Shown here: piece after piece, positions 24,241 to 36,250 of the stretch
Layout of the letters: each line of letters begins with the position of its first letter
Position numbering within the stretch: position 1 is the stretch's first letter
DNA from: Phragmites australis
Lineage: Eukaryota; Streptophyta; Magnoliopsida; Poales; Poaceae
DNA length: 64,000 nucleotides
Assembly: GCF_958298935.1 (NCBI RefSeq)
Contig: NC_084921.1
Coordinates: forward strand, 5,156,001 to 5,220,000
Direction of reading: 5' to 3'
The notes under the pieces: generated by a model
Told to the model about the DNA's origin: nothing
Database searches by the model: none
The model's input: the letters and a program-made list of their open reading frames with translations, nothing else
Position numbers and translations under genes: made by a program

Positions 24241-24729
24241 TTCACAAATGGTTGAGAGAAAGGATCACGGGTGGAACCAACCTATTTGGGTATCCAAATA
24301 AGTCATCACCAATAAGAAGGGGCCCAATCAGTTTAGAATTCAAAGAAGACTTGAAGTCCACAAGTCAGCTCAGGGATTTGAAGATTTGGCTCATAAAATG
24401 AAGTGAATGTTCAAGCAAAGAAGCCAAATGTATAAGATTGGATGCTTTGATGAAGATCATGGTCATCATATACTCAAATCCCCATCCAAAGGTAATAAGG
24501 TAACGAAGCTAGATGCAAAAAATTTCAATTGTTGTAGCACATTTGTCTTATCTAAGATTGCATATACATATTTCAATATATTGCAATATCTAGTTTTCAT
24601 ATGGTAGTTTGCTTATGTTTATCTCTAACCCATACGCAACTTACATGGTTTATTAGTTATATGTTTTTTTCATGGCGTTAGTTTCTCAATTGGTATCTTT
24701 TATGTGCCATGAACCAATCTATAGGATAT

Positions 24730-26185
24730 TGTCGGTGTATCAAGAACCGGGGATCCCTGAGTCCCGAGGCCAGGCCAACCATCCGCCACATGGCGCCATC
24801 CCGCGAGGTCCCTCCTGCGGGGTGAGGAAAGTTCAAGTCCCGGGAGAAGGTGCTCGGGGCCACAGTCACTAGTCCCCGAGCACCCCAGTTCCCCGATGAT
24901 CCGCGGAGTCTAAGTACCAGGAAGAAAGTGCTCGGGCCGGTGCCTGGTCACCCCCGAGCACCCTAGTCCCCCGATGATCAGAAGAGCTAAAGTTCCGGGA
25001 GAGAGTGCTCGGGGCTGCGGGCAGTAGCCCCCGAGCACTCGGTTCCCCGAGGTTCCACACAAAGAGTGCTCGGGAGAGAGTGCTCGGGGCTGCACGTGGC
25101 AGCCCCCGAGCACTCGGTTCCCCGAAGGTTCGTATAAGAGTGCTCGGGAGAGAGTGCTCGGGGAGGTGAACAGTACCCCCGAGCACCCGTTACCCCGAGG
25201 ACAAGGATAGGCGTTCGCGGGAGAGAGTGCTCGGGGACGTGAACAGTACCCCCGAGCACTCGGTGCCCCGACGACCCAGAAAGGCCCCCGAGGGGCCCAC
25301 CGATGAGGTGTCCGTCAGTCGGAGGTCCGAGGCCGCATTTAATGAGCGTGCGTGGCCTGACACATCCAATTGCTCCCGCCGCAGCGTCAGTTCCTGCCAT
25401 GTTTTGGCAGAGAGGCGTGGGGCCATTAATTGCACGAGTCCTGTCTCGCGCCATCCGGCTTGCCTCAGGATAACATCGCAAGGATCAAGGCGTTCCGTCT
25501 GCCGCCCTGCTGTGGCAGAGGAACAAGACAGGGCGGGTACGCCGGGTTGCTCTGCGGCTGCCCGGTGGGCCCTCTCCACGGCGCCCGTTGCCGGGGCATT
25601 TATGGTGATAGGTGACCGGGCGTGCGACTCATTTTTCACCTCCCGGTCACTTCACCCAGAAGAAATGATGATGCCTTTCCCAGTCGTGGCATCTTGGAAC
25701 TTGTGCCCCCCTCCTTCCCGTTCGGGGCATGTCGCAGCCGGCGAGTGTTTAAAAGAGCCGGTGGCACGAAGGAGAAAACAGTAGAGGGTACGCGGAACAA
25801 CACAACATACAAGGCATAACGTCAATAAGGAAGAACGAGAGATACTGTGTGCTAGGTTGCGTACAGTTCCAACCGAAGAACAAGGAGCCTCAAGCTCTTA
25901 GTTAGGCCAATATTCTTGTAACCGGCAACATCCTTGAGGGACTCCCTCGGGACAGTTATTACATCCATACAGGAGTAGGGTATTACGCCCCCGTGCGGCC
26001 CGAACCTGTCTAAATTCTGGTGCATTTACTTCTTTTTCACTAGGTCATCACCCCCACCACCGGCCGTTGCATTTACTTTCACTCCCATTTATTTCTCCGA
26101 CGAACTTATTCAGGATCACCCCCCCGGCTGAATCTCTAAAAAGGGGTCTCTCGGGATCCCTGCGACAGGAGTTAATCCTCCGACA
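24730..26185 (+). mobile_element. solo LTR, Tat-lineage gypsy family (copy B)
   Basis: The 1456-bp element begins tgtcggtgtatcaag and ends cctccgaca. It is flanked by perfect 5-bp duplications gatat (24725-24729 and 26186-26190). The 5' half is an array of imperfect units, each holding gtgctcgggg...ccccgagcac arms (24850-25270). A TATA-like tttaaaag lies at 25748-25755, and near the 3' end is 'gtagggtattacgc..cggcccgaacctgtc', the late-LTR block. It is inserted in the copia element, so it is the younger of the two. No internal domains. Confidence 0.88.
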
Positions 26186-26883
26186 GATATCCTCTCTATT
26201 GTTATTAATAACAAGTGCATATGTCTCATTAGTATTCAAAACTTGTATGCACATATAAAGGGGGAGTTTGGATTATATCATGTGATTTTCATGAATTATG
26301 ATTCTTGTTCGTTCTTTCTAATTTATATCAATGCCTCCTATCATCGCAATTGGTATCATGAGTTATATACTTACAATTAGTATATCTTTTAAATTGGTAT
26401 CATTTCATTAGATCATGATTTATGAAGCTCTCTCTCCCATGTGCTCTAACGCTCTTCCTCAAGTTCAGCATATATTTATAGCCCTTTTTGAGATTGGTTA
26501 CAAAGGGGGAGAGGTTTCATGATCAAAACAAGAAGTAAGATACAAGATGTTTAGAAATATCGAAGTTGACAAAGGGGATAAGAAGAAAATATAAGAATCA
26601 ACATAAGGCACCTAGGTTGACAAAGAGGAAAAAACTCTTGCATGAATTAATCAAGGGAGATAAGGCACCTAGGTTGACAAAGAGAAAAAAAACTCTTACA
26701 TGGATTGATCAAGAGAGATATAGTGATGATAGAGAAAGAAGGAGCCACAACAAAGGAAGACTAAATGGTAAGAACATACATCTAAGCAATGTGATAAGGT
26801 TTTGTGCTTTTTACGATTGATATCATTTATTATTTGCTACTTTCTTTAATTGTGTTGTCATCAATCATCAAAAAGGGAGAGAT

Positions 26884-28480
26884 TGTAGCGAAAATGACTT
26901 TATTAGATTATGATTGTGATTTGGTGATTAATGACAATATAGTCGTTGGGACTAACATGTTTTTCAAAAATATATGTTAGTAGATCTCATGTATATAATA
27001 CATCAAGAAGCCACTGTAGCCGGAACAAAGTTTGATTGAATTGGAGAAGTCCCAGTAGAATTGACCTCACCGGATAGTCTGGTGTAGAGGAGTTTGCACT
27101 CACCGTAGCATTATGCACAGAAGTAGATAGCCTCACTAGATAGTCTGGTGCTCTGTGTGTTGAACTCACCGGAGCATTTCTGATAAATGGAAGAATGCTA
27201 AAGATCTCACCGGATAGTCTGTCGATCTACACTGGATAGCACCGGAGCATTTCTTACAGAGAAGAATACAAATGCAAAGACTGAAGATCAACCCACCGGA
27301 TGGTACGGTGCTTGGTTTGTGCACACCGGAGTATAGCGTCGGAGCATTTCTTGTAGAGGCGACTGCAAGTGCTGAAGAATGAAAATCAACTCACCGGATA
27401 GTCTGGTGATCACAAAGATAAATGCACCGGAGCATTTTACACAGAGAAGAAGTGGTGTGGTCTGACTCAAGATAACGCATCGAGTAGTCCGGTGATGGAT
27501 TTGAAGGCACATCGAAATGTTCGGTGTCCACAGAGGCTTTAAGTGGAGTTTTAATGGCTAGTTTCTGAGTTTGTACTCACCAGATGATCCAGTGTTAGTA
27601 CTACTGTTCTCACCGGATCATCCAGTGTTAACAACTTTTTTGAGTCATTGGGAAAATAGCTAGTTGACATGTTTAAAGCTATAAATACCCCTCCACTCAG
27701 TCATTTGACGGGTGGCATGCTGCTGGAGTCTAGAGGAAGCTCATACATATTTGAAAAGATATCCACACCACCAAAGTGTTTAAAATGATCATCAAAGGTG
27801 ATTAAGTATAAGATTAGAGGGTGTTTAGTGGTTATAGGCTTAGAGTGAGTTGTAGCTAGGTGCTGCAGCTTGAAGAAGGGATCAATAAGTGATTCTAACT
27901 TGTACTGAATGGTATGTTGATGCTTTGGAGTCTTTGTGACTTGCCAGCATCTTGAGTCTTGATGGCTCAAGTTTGTTGACCCTTCGACTTGGTGTGGAGC
28001 GACGGCAAGACACGTGTACCAGGACACGAAGACCCTTACCTTAGTGACTCAAGCTCTGAAATAATCACAACAGTAAATGACCGAAAGAGAGGCTAGTGAT
28101 GAAATCTTGTCTTGGTTGTTTGGTGGCTTATGGTGTTTGAAATCTTGTCTTCATGACTTTGTAGCTCAAGAGCCGTGACCGGAAGAGTTGTGGAGCTCCA
28201 ATATAGACTAAAGGTGGTATTCATGCTATCGATACCACAAGATAAAAATCCCTTGTGTTTAGTTTATCTTTTTAACTTATTTATGTTTATACATTTACAT
28301 ACTTACAATTTATCTTATTAGAGTAGCTTGCAATACTCTTAAACGATAAAATAGACATATTAGATAAATTTATAGCACATTTAGATAGAAATTAAAATAT
28401 ATTTATCTTGCGAAGCTTTTAGAACCAAATAATTTTTAAATATCATATTTCACTCACTCTTAAAACGGCTCCTATCCTCA
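26884..28480 (+). repeat. right LTR of the gag-only copia element
   Basis: It begins tgtagcgaaaatgac directly after the purine tract at about 26870-26883 and ends near tcctca (28480). It is homologous throughout to 20766-22347, including the CCGG palindrome array and TATA region (about 27680). The last 30 bases have diverged most, so the end is approximate. Confidence 0.75.
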
Positions 28481-30000
28481 AATGTGAAGACAAACCACCG
28501 CCTCTTGATGATTGTCAGCACAGCAGGTAAAAGCAAAACCGGTTGGGGGAATGAGAGCGAAGTAGATTCTCGAATGTAATTGTATCACGACACAGTTGTT
28601 GATATGCATGATAACGCTCCGTAAATCTCAGATCAATGACGATATCACCCTATATAATTATATTAGAGAAACCGCTTTTATAAAAAAAAAGACGAAAAAT
28701 GGAGCGACAAAACGAGTCGACAGTTGCGGGCAAGCGTGACCCTAGTGGTGGCATCACGAGACTCACCACTCGAGTCAGATAGGAAGAGGAGTGACGGGCC
28801 TGGCCCGTGGGTCCGGGACATATGCAGGCATTTTTGGTCAATGGTAAATCACATAGTTATGACTTAAAAAATATAAACATTATTACTTTCTTTAATTCTA
28901 AATATAAGTCTGTTAAATATCAATGTAGTCTTTAATATGACACTTTGATTAGTAATATCTATAAAAAATATTGTTTTACATAGAAATAGTTATATATTAG
29001 AAAAAATATTTTTTATAATAACTCTAGTAACATCAATATTTTTTGTCCGATTTTTTTTCATAATTTTTTATAACTATTTAAATAGTGTTTTGAAGGTTTG
29101 AGAGTATTGAAACATGATATTTTTTGGAATTTCTAAACATATCACCCAGTGTATGGTTAATAAGTATAGATCGCCAGCTAACGAATGATAAGTATACGCT
29201 TGTTCAAACGGGCAACAATCACATATTTTTGCAATTTTATAAAACGGATGCATATTTCTATTATTTTTAAAAAATAAAAAATTCTGACAAATTCGCGGAG
29301 GGAGGCCCAAGAGGAGGATCCTGTCTTGCAGGCCAGGGGCCCGACGCGCACGATGCAAATGCACTGAGAAAATAGTTTGAGAGATTATGGCAGAAATGAT
29401 GTGAGGATGCACGATGGCTCGCATGTTGTCTCGGTGTCTCTATCTTCTACATGCCATGAGTTTTTTTAAATGAACGAAGCTTTTTTTTCAAGATGAAATA
29501 TTGTTTCGGCTTTTGTGCCCTGCAAAATGCTGATAAACCTGGCTATTAGAAAAAAGGAAAAAAGATTGAAACTATGTGCACGAATCGAGTCTTCTGCATA
29601 TCGTGAGCTGACCTTGCTTTTCGTTTCTCCGTGATTTGCTCTTAGATTTGGTCGCTTTACATCTCAAAAGAAAAAGGATATTTGACTATTACAAGTTTAT
29701 AACGAAGAACAAGCTAATGCCTGCGCATTATAACAGGGTATTATTCATAGGTGGTAGCAGCCAGAAAACACGGTTACTAAATTACACTGAGATGTGTGCG
29801 GGGTCTGGACTATTATACTATAATGAATCCGATTCATGAGCCGTACCAGATGATCGTTTTTTTAATACATTAATGATCAGGATTCTGAAGGCATCACACG
29901 GTGAATTCAGCCTTTAACTGGCGTCACCTGTTTTCATGTGCTGCAACTTTTACACGTTTCGGAGTTCAGACTTCGGTTTCTTGCCCATTCAATTGGATAA
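28481..30000. other. intergenic DNA containing dispersed repeat copy 2
   Basis: AT-rich and without a supported gene. 28870-29060 looks like a worn Stowaway-type AT body. 29285-29690 is the second copy of the repeat described at 18983. Confidence 0.4.
29285..29690 (+). repeat. dispersed repeat, copy 2
   Basis: Collinear with 18983-19520 except that it lacks the roughly 240-base internal segment of copy 1. Diagnostic shared blocks are 'gcaaatgcactgagaa' (29347) and 'gtgagctgaccttgctttt' (29604). Confidence 0.5.
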
Positions 30001-30288
30001 GGGTCTGTTTGATACAGTTTTAAAGTAACTTTTTAGTTAAAATTAGGAAAGTTTTGTTAAACAGTAGTTTTTAAATTTTAGTTTTTTTATAAATATATGA
30101 GGTGATTTTCTGAAATAAACTAGAATTTAGAGAGTAAAAAAAAACAATTTTCACTTATTCACTTCTCGCACAGAATCACTTCATCTATATATTTTATTTT
30201 AAGAATCACTTTCAGCCACAGAATTACTTACTTAAAAATCACTCCTAGTACAAAATTTAAATCAGAAAAAACACTAGCAAACATGCCG
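30001..30288. mobile_element. Tourist/PIF-like MITE
   Basis: The left terminus is gggtctgtttgatacagttt; the right terminus reverse-complements to cggcatgtttgctagtgttt. TAA flanks both sides (29998-30000 and 30289-30291), the PIF/Harbinger target. 288 bp, AT-rich, non-coding. Ends are of the same type as the element at 1119-1515. Confidence 0.65.
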
Positions 30289-30291
30289 TAA

Positions 30292-30845
30292 CTCTCATCA
30301 GAAATATGGCTAACTCTCCCTCATTGATGCCTCTCTTCCAGCAGTTTTTTTTAGCAACGCATATCTGCCGTCCAATCCAGTATCCAACGGTGAAGCTCTC
30401 TCGTTATCCTTTAGTTTGGCACTTCCTGCTGAGCTCTGATGCTATATAATGGTCACACATGGATTGCTGGTTTCTTACTAGCCTTCTGAGTTCTGACAGA
30501 GCATTTCGACATATGCGAATTTTGCTTCTGTTTCTCTGTCAACTCCATGCCCCGAAGCTTTGAGTATGGCATATTTTCAGAATGTATCAATAAGCAAGCT
30601 CCACCGCTCCTGCTATATCACCTATTTCCTCTCCTTTTCTATTATTTTGTTTCTTTTTTAAAACCTTGTCTTATATTTATTTCTGCAAATTCCTTATCTT
30701 CTTTTTTTTCATTCATTTATTCGTTTCCACGGCAAGAATTCAACGCATGGTTCATATACACCTCATCTCCTGCGGTCCTGCCATCTTGCAATCTTTCCTT
30801 TTTCCTGATTAGAAATTATGCAATCTTGGCCACAACCGCAACACA
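30292..30845. other. intergenic, nothing recognised
   Basis: Promoter-like sequence near 30440 (tgctatataatggtc) with no gene behind it, then T-rich DNA up to the LINE fragment. Confidence 0.35.
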
Positions 30846-33010
30846 TGGCTAGTGAATCCACTCTCCTGACAGTCAATGAGGCCGCCATTGCTCTGATTCC
30901 GAAGACAGAGGCGGCCATTGCACCCAAGGATTTTAGGCTGATTAGCCTTATCCATTCTTTCGCTAAGCTGGTATCCAAGGTGTTTGTTCTCCGCCTCTCC
31001 AAATACATCAACCGCCTGATATCCTACTCGCAAAGCGCCTTCATTAAGCGCAGGTGCATTCATGAGAACTTCTTGTATCTGCTCAATCTAGCGCGATCCT
31101 ATCACCGACACCTTCGACACAATATCCTGTGGATACATGTTTGAGCTCCTACAACACATGGGTTTTAGTGCGTGGTGGAGAAGCTGGTTAGCTGCTCCCT
31201 TCTCTTCATCCACTTCTTCAATCCTTCTAAATGGAGTTCTCGGTCCAGAGATCCAGCATGCGAGAGGACTAAGGCAGGACGACCCGTTATCCCCTTATTT
31301 GTTCATCCTTGGCATAGGCACCCTGCAATGTTTTGAGATGGCCACAGAGGAAGGAGCCCTCACCCCTCTACGTGGGCGGCAGGCAAGCCTACGCTTATCG
31401 CTATATGCCAATGACATAGTTGTGTTCACAAACCCAAACAAGCGGGACATCAGCACGATGATAGCCATTATGCACTACTTTGGATTAGCTACTGGGTTGC
31501 AAATTAATCTCAGTAAGAGCGTCATGTATGCCATTCGCTGCCAAGGGTTTGACATGGAGGCATTGCTTGAGAATTTCCCTGGCCTACCGACAACCTTTTC
31601 GATCACATACCTCGGATTGCATCTCACTCTTGGCCACCTTCGTCTTGCTCACCTACAGCCGTTCCAGGATAGGGTGAAGACTCGATTGGCGGGTTGGCAG
31701 GGATGGCTGCTCACGCCAGCTGGCAGACGGGAGCTCGTCCGTACCATCCTGAGTGCACTACCCACCTATCTATTGACAGGGCTCCAGACACCGAAACGAT
31801 TCATCAAGGACTTAGATAAGGCGCGGCGACACTTTCTCTGGACGGGTGACCAAGAGCTTACTGGTGGCAAGTGCAAGGTAAACTAGTCCCGTGTATGTCG
31901 TCCCACTGCGAACGGTGGCATGGGTATCACAAACCTCAATTTCCTTAGCCGCACACTTTGACTGCGTTGGCTCTGGTATGAGTGGAGGCACCCCAAGCGT
32001 CCTTGGCATGGCATGGACCTACCGGTCAGCTCAGCTGGCATTGCTCTTTTCAACGCTGCTACCTCGGTCCATATTGGTGATGGCAAAAAGGCCTCTTTCT
32101 GGTTGTCCTCCTGGATGCAGGGTTCAACACCAGCGTACCTTTTTTCCTCCCTATACCAACACAACAAGCGTAAAAAAACGGACATTAGCTGATGCCCTCG
32201 TTGAAGATAAATGGATTCAGGACCTTGACCATAATCTAACCCCGACACTCATTTCTAAATATGTTGATCTTTGGATGCTAATACAACCAAAACAGATGAA
32301 TATGTGTAGCTCTTCTCCAGACTCGATCACCTGGACCCATACAACTTTAGGTGAGCATTCCGCCAGATCGGCATATCTCCTTTAGTTCGAGGGCACGGAA
32401 TTGAACGAGATGGACATATTAGTATGACGACCTTAGGCTCTTTCTCGATGTAAGTTCTTCCTTTGGTTAATGCTCCAAACCCGCATTTGGATTGCTGATC
32501 GACTGCAAAGACGTGGGTGGCCGAACTGTTACTTCTACCAATTATGTTTGCGTAACCTGGAGACATGGATAATTTTGTTCTTTGGTTGCGTTTTTACAAA
32601 TGAAATCTAGAACAAGGTTGGCTTATGGGTGAGGCAAGCTTGCATGATGCCGTGTAACTGGCAATTGTTTCCACTTGGGTCATCTGTGCTCCAATGGTAC
32701 AAGTCTCTCACCCAAACTGTTTCAGAACACGCTGTCAAGGGCTTCGATCCTTATGCATCTTGGTCATTTGGCATGTCTGGAAAGAGAGGAACAATCGGGT
32801 CTTCAATCACAAGGAAAAGACTATAGACCGGTTGTCTCTTCTATCCAAGGTGAGGCACGGGAGTGAGCAATGGCGGGTGCAAAACTTTAACTGCAATGCT
32901 GCCGGTGACGACCATTACCATGTCTTACCATGTGTTAGCGTGTCTTAGTTGTTTCCTTCCTTCATAGTTACAGTCGTTGGTTAGTTAAGTTTATTAGCTT
33001 GTAGCTCCGG
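30846..33010 (+). pseudogene. L1-type LINE reverse transcriptase fragment, inactive
   Basis: In order on the plus strand: 'NEAAIALIPKTE..PKDFRLISLIHS' (fingers, about 30880), 'SQSAFIKRRCIHENF', 'LLNGVLGPEI..ARGLRQDDPLSPYLFI' (about 31215-31310), 'LRLSLYANDIVVF' (31388-31426), 'LATGLQINLSKS', 'FSITYLGLHLT', then 'GWQGWLLTPAGRRELV' and a zinc-finger-RVT-like tail to about 32990 with several stops. This is the non-LTR RT order of plant L1 elements. The segment with the first catalytic aspartate (KLDI.KAFDS type) is missing between 31130 and 31145, and the YADD box reads YAND. The endonuclease and ORF1 are absent. Confidence 0.8.
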
Positions 33011-33380
33011 TTGCTTAAGGTGCAGCTTATAGTCCTTTCTGTTCTCGAGTTGTGGAGCGCTAGGTTTGGGACTCCAACTGATCGCTCGGATTTCTCTGCA
33101 TGCAGTATGTGCCTTGCATGCTGCCTGTAACCCCCTCCTTCTTAATTAATCTAAGCCTTTATGGATCTTTAAAAAATATATATTTCTTGTCTATTTTGCT
33201 CCATCCCTTTGCTTTCAACCTCCCCTTTCCTTTTCTGCTCTGGCCTAACAAGAACAATGTACTTACACCCAAGTGTGGACAAAAAGGTTCATACTTCCAT
33301 ATCTGTCTCTCTCTCTTTCAGTTTCCATTTTTGTTCTTTAAGCGCAACAGTAGATCTTGGATTCTTCAGGTAGTAACACA
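33011..33380. other. gap between LINE and second NET leader
   Basis: T- and C-rich sequence. An A-rich patch near 33170 could be the LINE tail. Nothing else is seen. Confidence 0.35.
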
Positions 33381-33661
33381 CATAGTAGCAGGACTGCAGG
33401 AGTAGGTGGGCAGTGGTCATCTTCTATTCTGCCACCTCTCTCGCGCCTTGCATGCTCCGCATCTCTCTCTGTTCTCCCTCCCACGCGTTTGCTTTAAGCA
33501 TAGACCGGAGAACAAATCCAGCTGCCTGTTCTTGATCTCTTCCCTCCCCTGCCTGTCTGTGCAGCGTTTTGAATGGTCAGATTTGGTGGGAATGAACAGA
33601 AGCTGAGAAATTGGGTGCGGGATCCTGGCCTCTGATTCTGAAGGAGCCGCCTTTTTGTCAG
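33381..33661 (+). promoter_or_regulatory. possible 5' UTR exon of the second NET copy
   Basis: A pyrimidine-rich, leader-like sequence ends in a good donor (ttttgtcag|gtgagattg, donor at 33662), followed by T-rich intron-like DNA up to the coding exon at 34495. No cDNA support is available here. Confidence 0.35.
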
Positions 33662-34494
33662 GTGAGATTGAGTTATTGGTGTTGCTTGCTTACGCAGTAT
33701 TCAGTTACTGTTCGGAGAGGGCTTGTTCTTTCCTAGCTAGATCTCGCAGCATTTCTGAAGGGATGGCTATCGTTTGATCTGGTTTTGGTTTAGTGGCCAG
33801 CTCCATTTCTGTCTGAATGTACTTCAGTCAAATGCCTCCTGCTGATCATTGAGTTCCTCCCCGTTTCGGCAAAAGAGAACTTTTGATAATACAGTCAGAT
33901 AACATCTTGTACAAGATGAGCAACTGTGCTGATTTCTTTCTTGTTACACATGTTAACTCAATCCATCACTCTGATGATCTGGCCTGATATATCATCATTC
34001 ATTGCTTCTAGTTAGCATTGGTTCCCATGTAACATTAGTGTTTAGTCGCATCTTAAGATAGACTTCCCTCAAGAATACATTGATGTTGTTCCATTGCATT
34101 TTAGGTTCTGACTGCATGGTAACTGGTACTTTTGTTCTAATTCAGAATCATTTTATTATCCAACTAACAAGGATTAGGTACCTTCCAATGGGTGGATACA
34201 CTAATCTCTTAATTCAGACTTTATCGAATAAGAGGGTGCTGCCATTATTGTCATTTACATGCTGATGCCACACTATTCTAGTCTAGATTGGCTCAGGTTG
34301 AGTTTATACTATGTATTGTTTCCATTATTGGCAAAAGATCAAATCATGTGTACTATATTAATTTTGCGGTGTTTTCAGTTCAGCTATGATATTTATGACT
34401 GGGATAGTTATCCTTCCTGACCATGCACATTTCTCCCTTTCAGATAGTTCTTTAATCTCTGAAACTTTTAACTTCCCTGGAAGGTTTCTGAACA

Positions 34495-36250
34495 ATGAAG
34501 CCACCATTGGAGAGGAATCCTACAAAGAAGCGCCATTCATGGTGGTGGGACAGCCACGTTAGCCCCAAGAACTCAAAATGGCTTGCCGAAAATCTCAAAG
34601 GTGAGCTGAAACTATACACGGAAATTTTTCTACATGCCTTGCTCTTCTTAGTACTCACTGCTATACATTCATTGTCAATGCTTCTATGATACAGTGCCAC
34701 TTTCTGATCGTTCTGACATGAGCATAAATGAATAATAAACCAAAGGAAGTATAATATCTGTTTTTCTTAGTACTTAGATGCTCTTGATGTACATGTGGTA
34801 TCTATGGCACAGTAGTATCATCTGATTGTTCCATTGAAGTATTGAACTAATGACCAAGAATGGGTACTGAAGTGAATGAATTACGACTACACATGCTTTG
34901 TTCATTTGTTGCTAATTGCTGTTCATATAGGTTAGCCATATAGCCGTAGACGTTAGTTGCCTTTTGTGATTGTCCAAGCGAAATTCTGTACACGTTGCTT
35001 CTTTTACCACAAACTGGCAATGAACTGAATGAAGATGCTGCTAATGTTTCCCTGAACTGAAACATGTAGAGATGGATAAGCAAGTGAAGGAAACGCTTCA
35101 GCTGATAGAGGAGGATGGTGACTCCTTCGCGAAGAAAGCGCAGATGTACTACCAGAAGCGTCCGATGCTGATCACCCATGTCGAGAATTTCTATCGGATG
35201 TACCGTGCTCTAGCTGAGCGCTACGACAACGTCACCGGTGAACTGCGCAAGAACATCCCTACAAGGCTGCAGTCAACGGGATCTTTAACCAGTTCAGAGT
35301 GTGGTTCTGAGCTGCAGAGGTCGCCCTCACCATCTCCTGAACCATTACAGAGGTCATGGACAAGGGAGCAGAGTCCTAGAGCTGCCGGCTTCGACTTCTT
35401 CCTGAGCAACAAGAACAATGACTCGCCAGCATCAAGGAAAGAGCCCGAGGACTTGGCGTCGCAGTTAGAGTCTGATGCCAAGTCTGAAGAAGGTGAGGAT
35501 GATGGCATTGCCTACACATTGCATCAGAGAGTTCTCGAACTCGAGGACGAGCTCAATATGGCGAACCAGAAAATGCGTGACGCAAATGAAAAACTTGAGG
35601 CTTTGGAGGAGAAGAGCTTGAGGTGCCATTGTGATTATAAAGAGAATGGAAACGGTGCTGATCAAACTAGAAAAGTTTCAGACATAGAGGGGGTGCTCAC
35701 GGCGACAAGGGAGAAGCTGCGATCTTCACAAGAGAAGATTGTCAATCTGAAGGAAGAAGCAGATTCAACGAGAAAGCTATTTGAAGAGGCACTATCCGAA
35801 AGAGATGCTGAAATCAGCAAGTACAAGCAAGAGCTTACTGATGCTTCCGAAAAGTTGCTGCAAGAGAAGTCCGCCAACGGTGCGGAGGTAACTAAGCTGC
35901 AGGAAACGATTGAAAACATCAGGTTCAAACTACAGAAAGTTTCCGAAGAGAAATTACTAGTTGAGAACCATGTTAAGGAGCTGGAGGAAGCAAATACTGA
36001 AGCTGATAAGTATAGTCAGGAACTAACCCAAGATGCTGAAAGGCTTTCAGAAGATAAGTTCAAGCATGAAACTGAAATTCTTACGATGCAGATGAGTATT
36101 GAAGGTCTGAAATCCAGGATTAAGAGTCTTGCTCAAGAGAAAAATCAGCTGAAATCATGGTTTGCGGACTTGGAGCAAGTTGTGGGGCGAGGACGTAGCG
36201 TTTTCCCCGATAACCGAGTTTTATCCGAAATATCAGTAGCTAGAATTTAG
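34495..36250 (+). CDS. NETWORKED-type NAB-domain protein, C-terminally shortened paralogue
   Basis: Exon 1 is 34495-34600 and exon 2 is 35070-36250. The intron sits at the same codon as in the gene at 15320 (donor caaag|gtgagc, acceptor tgtag|agatgg, rebuilding GAG). The product is 428 residues. The NAB domain at residues 13-95 is intact (HSWWWDSHVSPKNSKWLAEN, KKAQMYYQKRPMLITHVENF, YRALAERYDNVTGEL). A Ser/acidic linker and about 250 residues of coiled coil follow. The last 22 residues (GRGRSVFPDNRVLSEISVAR..) are not coiled coil and are unlike the first copy. The conserved EAIRQLCFSLEHYR tail is missing and I do not find it in the following kilobase. It could still bind actin but would lack the tail's functions. 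It may be a subfunctional copy or an early pseudogene. Confidence 0.8.

Larger units (their letters stand above)
20766..28480 (+). mobile_element. SIRE-lineage Ty1/copia retrotransposon, gag-only, with nested solo LTR
   Basis: Left LTR 20766-22347 (1582 bp) and right LTR about 26884-28480 share sequence along their whole length; a 165-base stretch compared by eye (from 21595 and from 27712) differs at roughly one base in seven, so the insertion is old. The left LTR ends ..tctcaca, followed by ttgatatcagagc, a tRNA-iMet primer-binding site. The right LTR is preceded by the purine tract aaaaagggagag. The interior holds a decayed gag (22414 to about 24240), then non-coding 3' sequence with 'aaagggggag' motifs typical of SIRE elements, and the gypsy solo LTR 24730-26185. 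No protease, integrase, reverse transcriptase or RNase H is readable. Flanks agtgg and aatgt are a poor match. Confidence 0.8.

Noticed and set aside
24869..25639. Overlapping open frames within solo LTR B
   Set aside because: LTR hairpin repeats keep frames open; there is no start context or domain.
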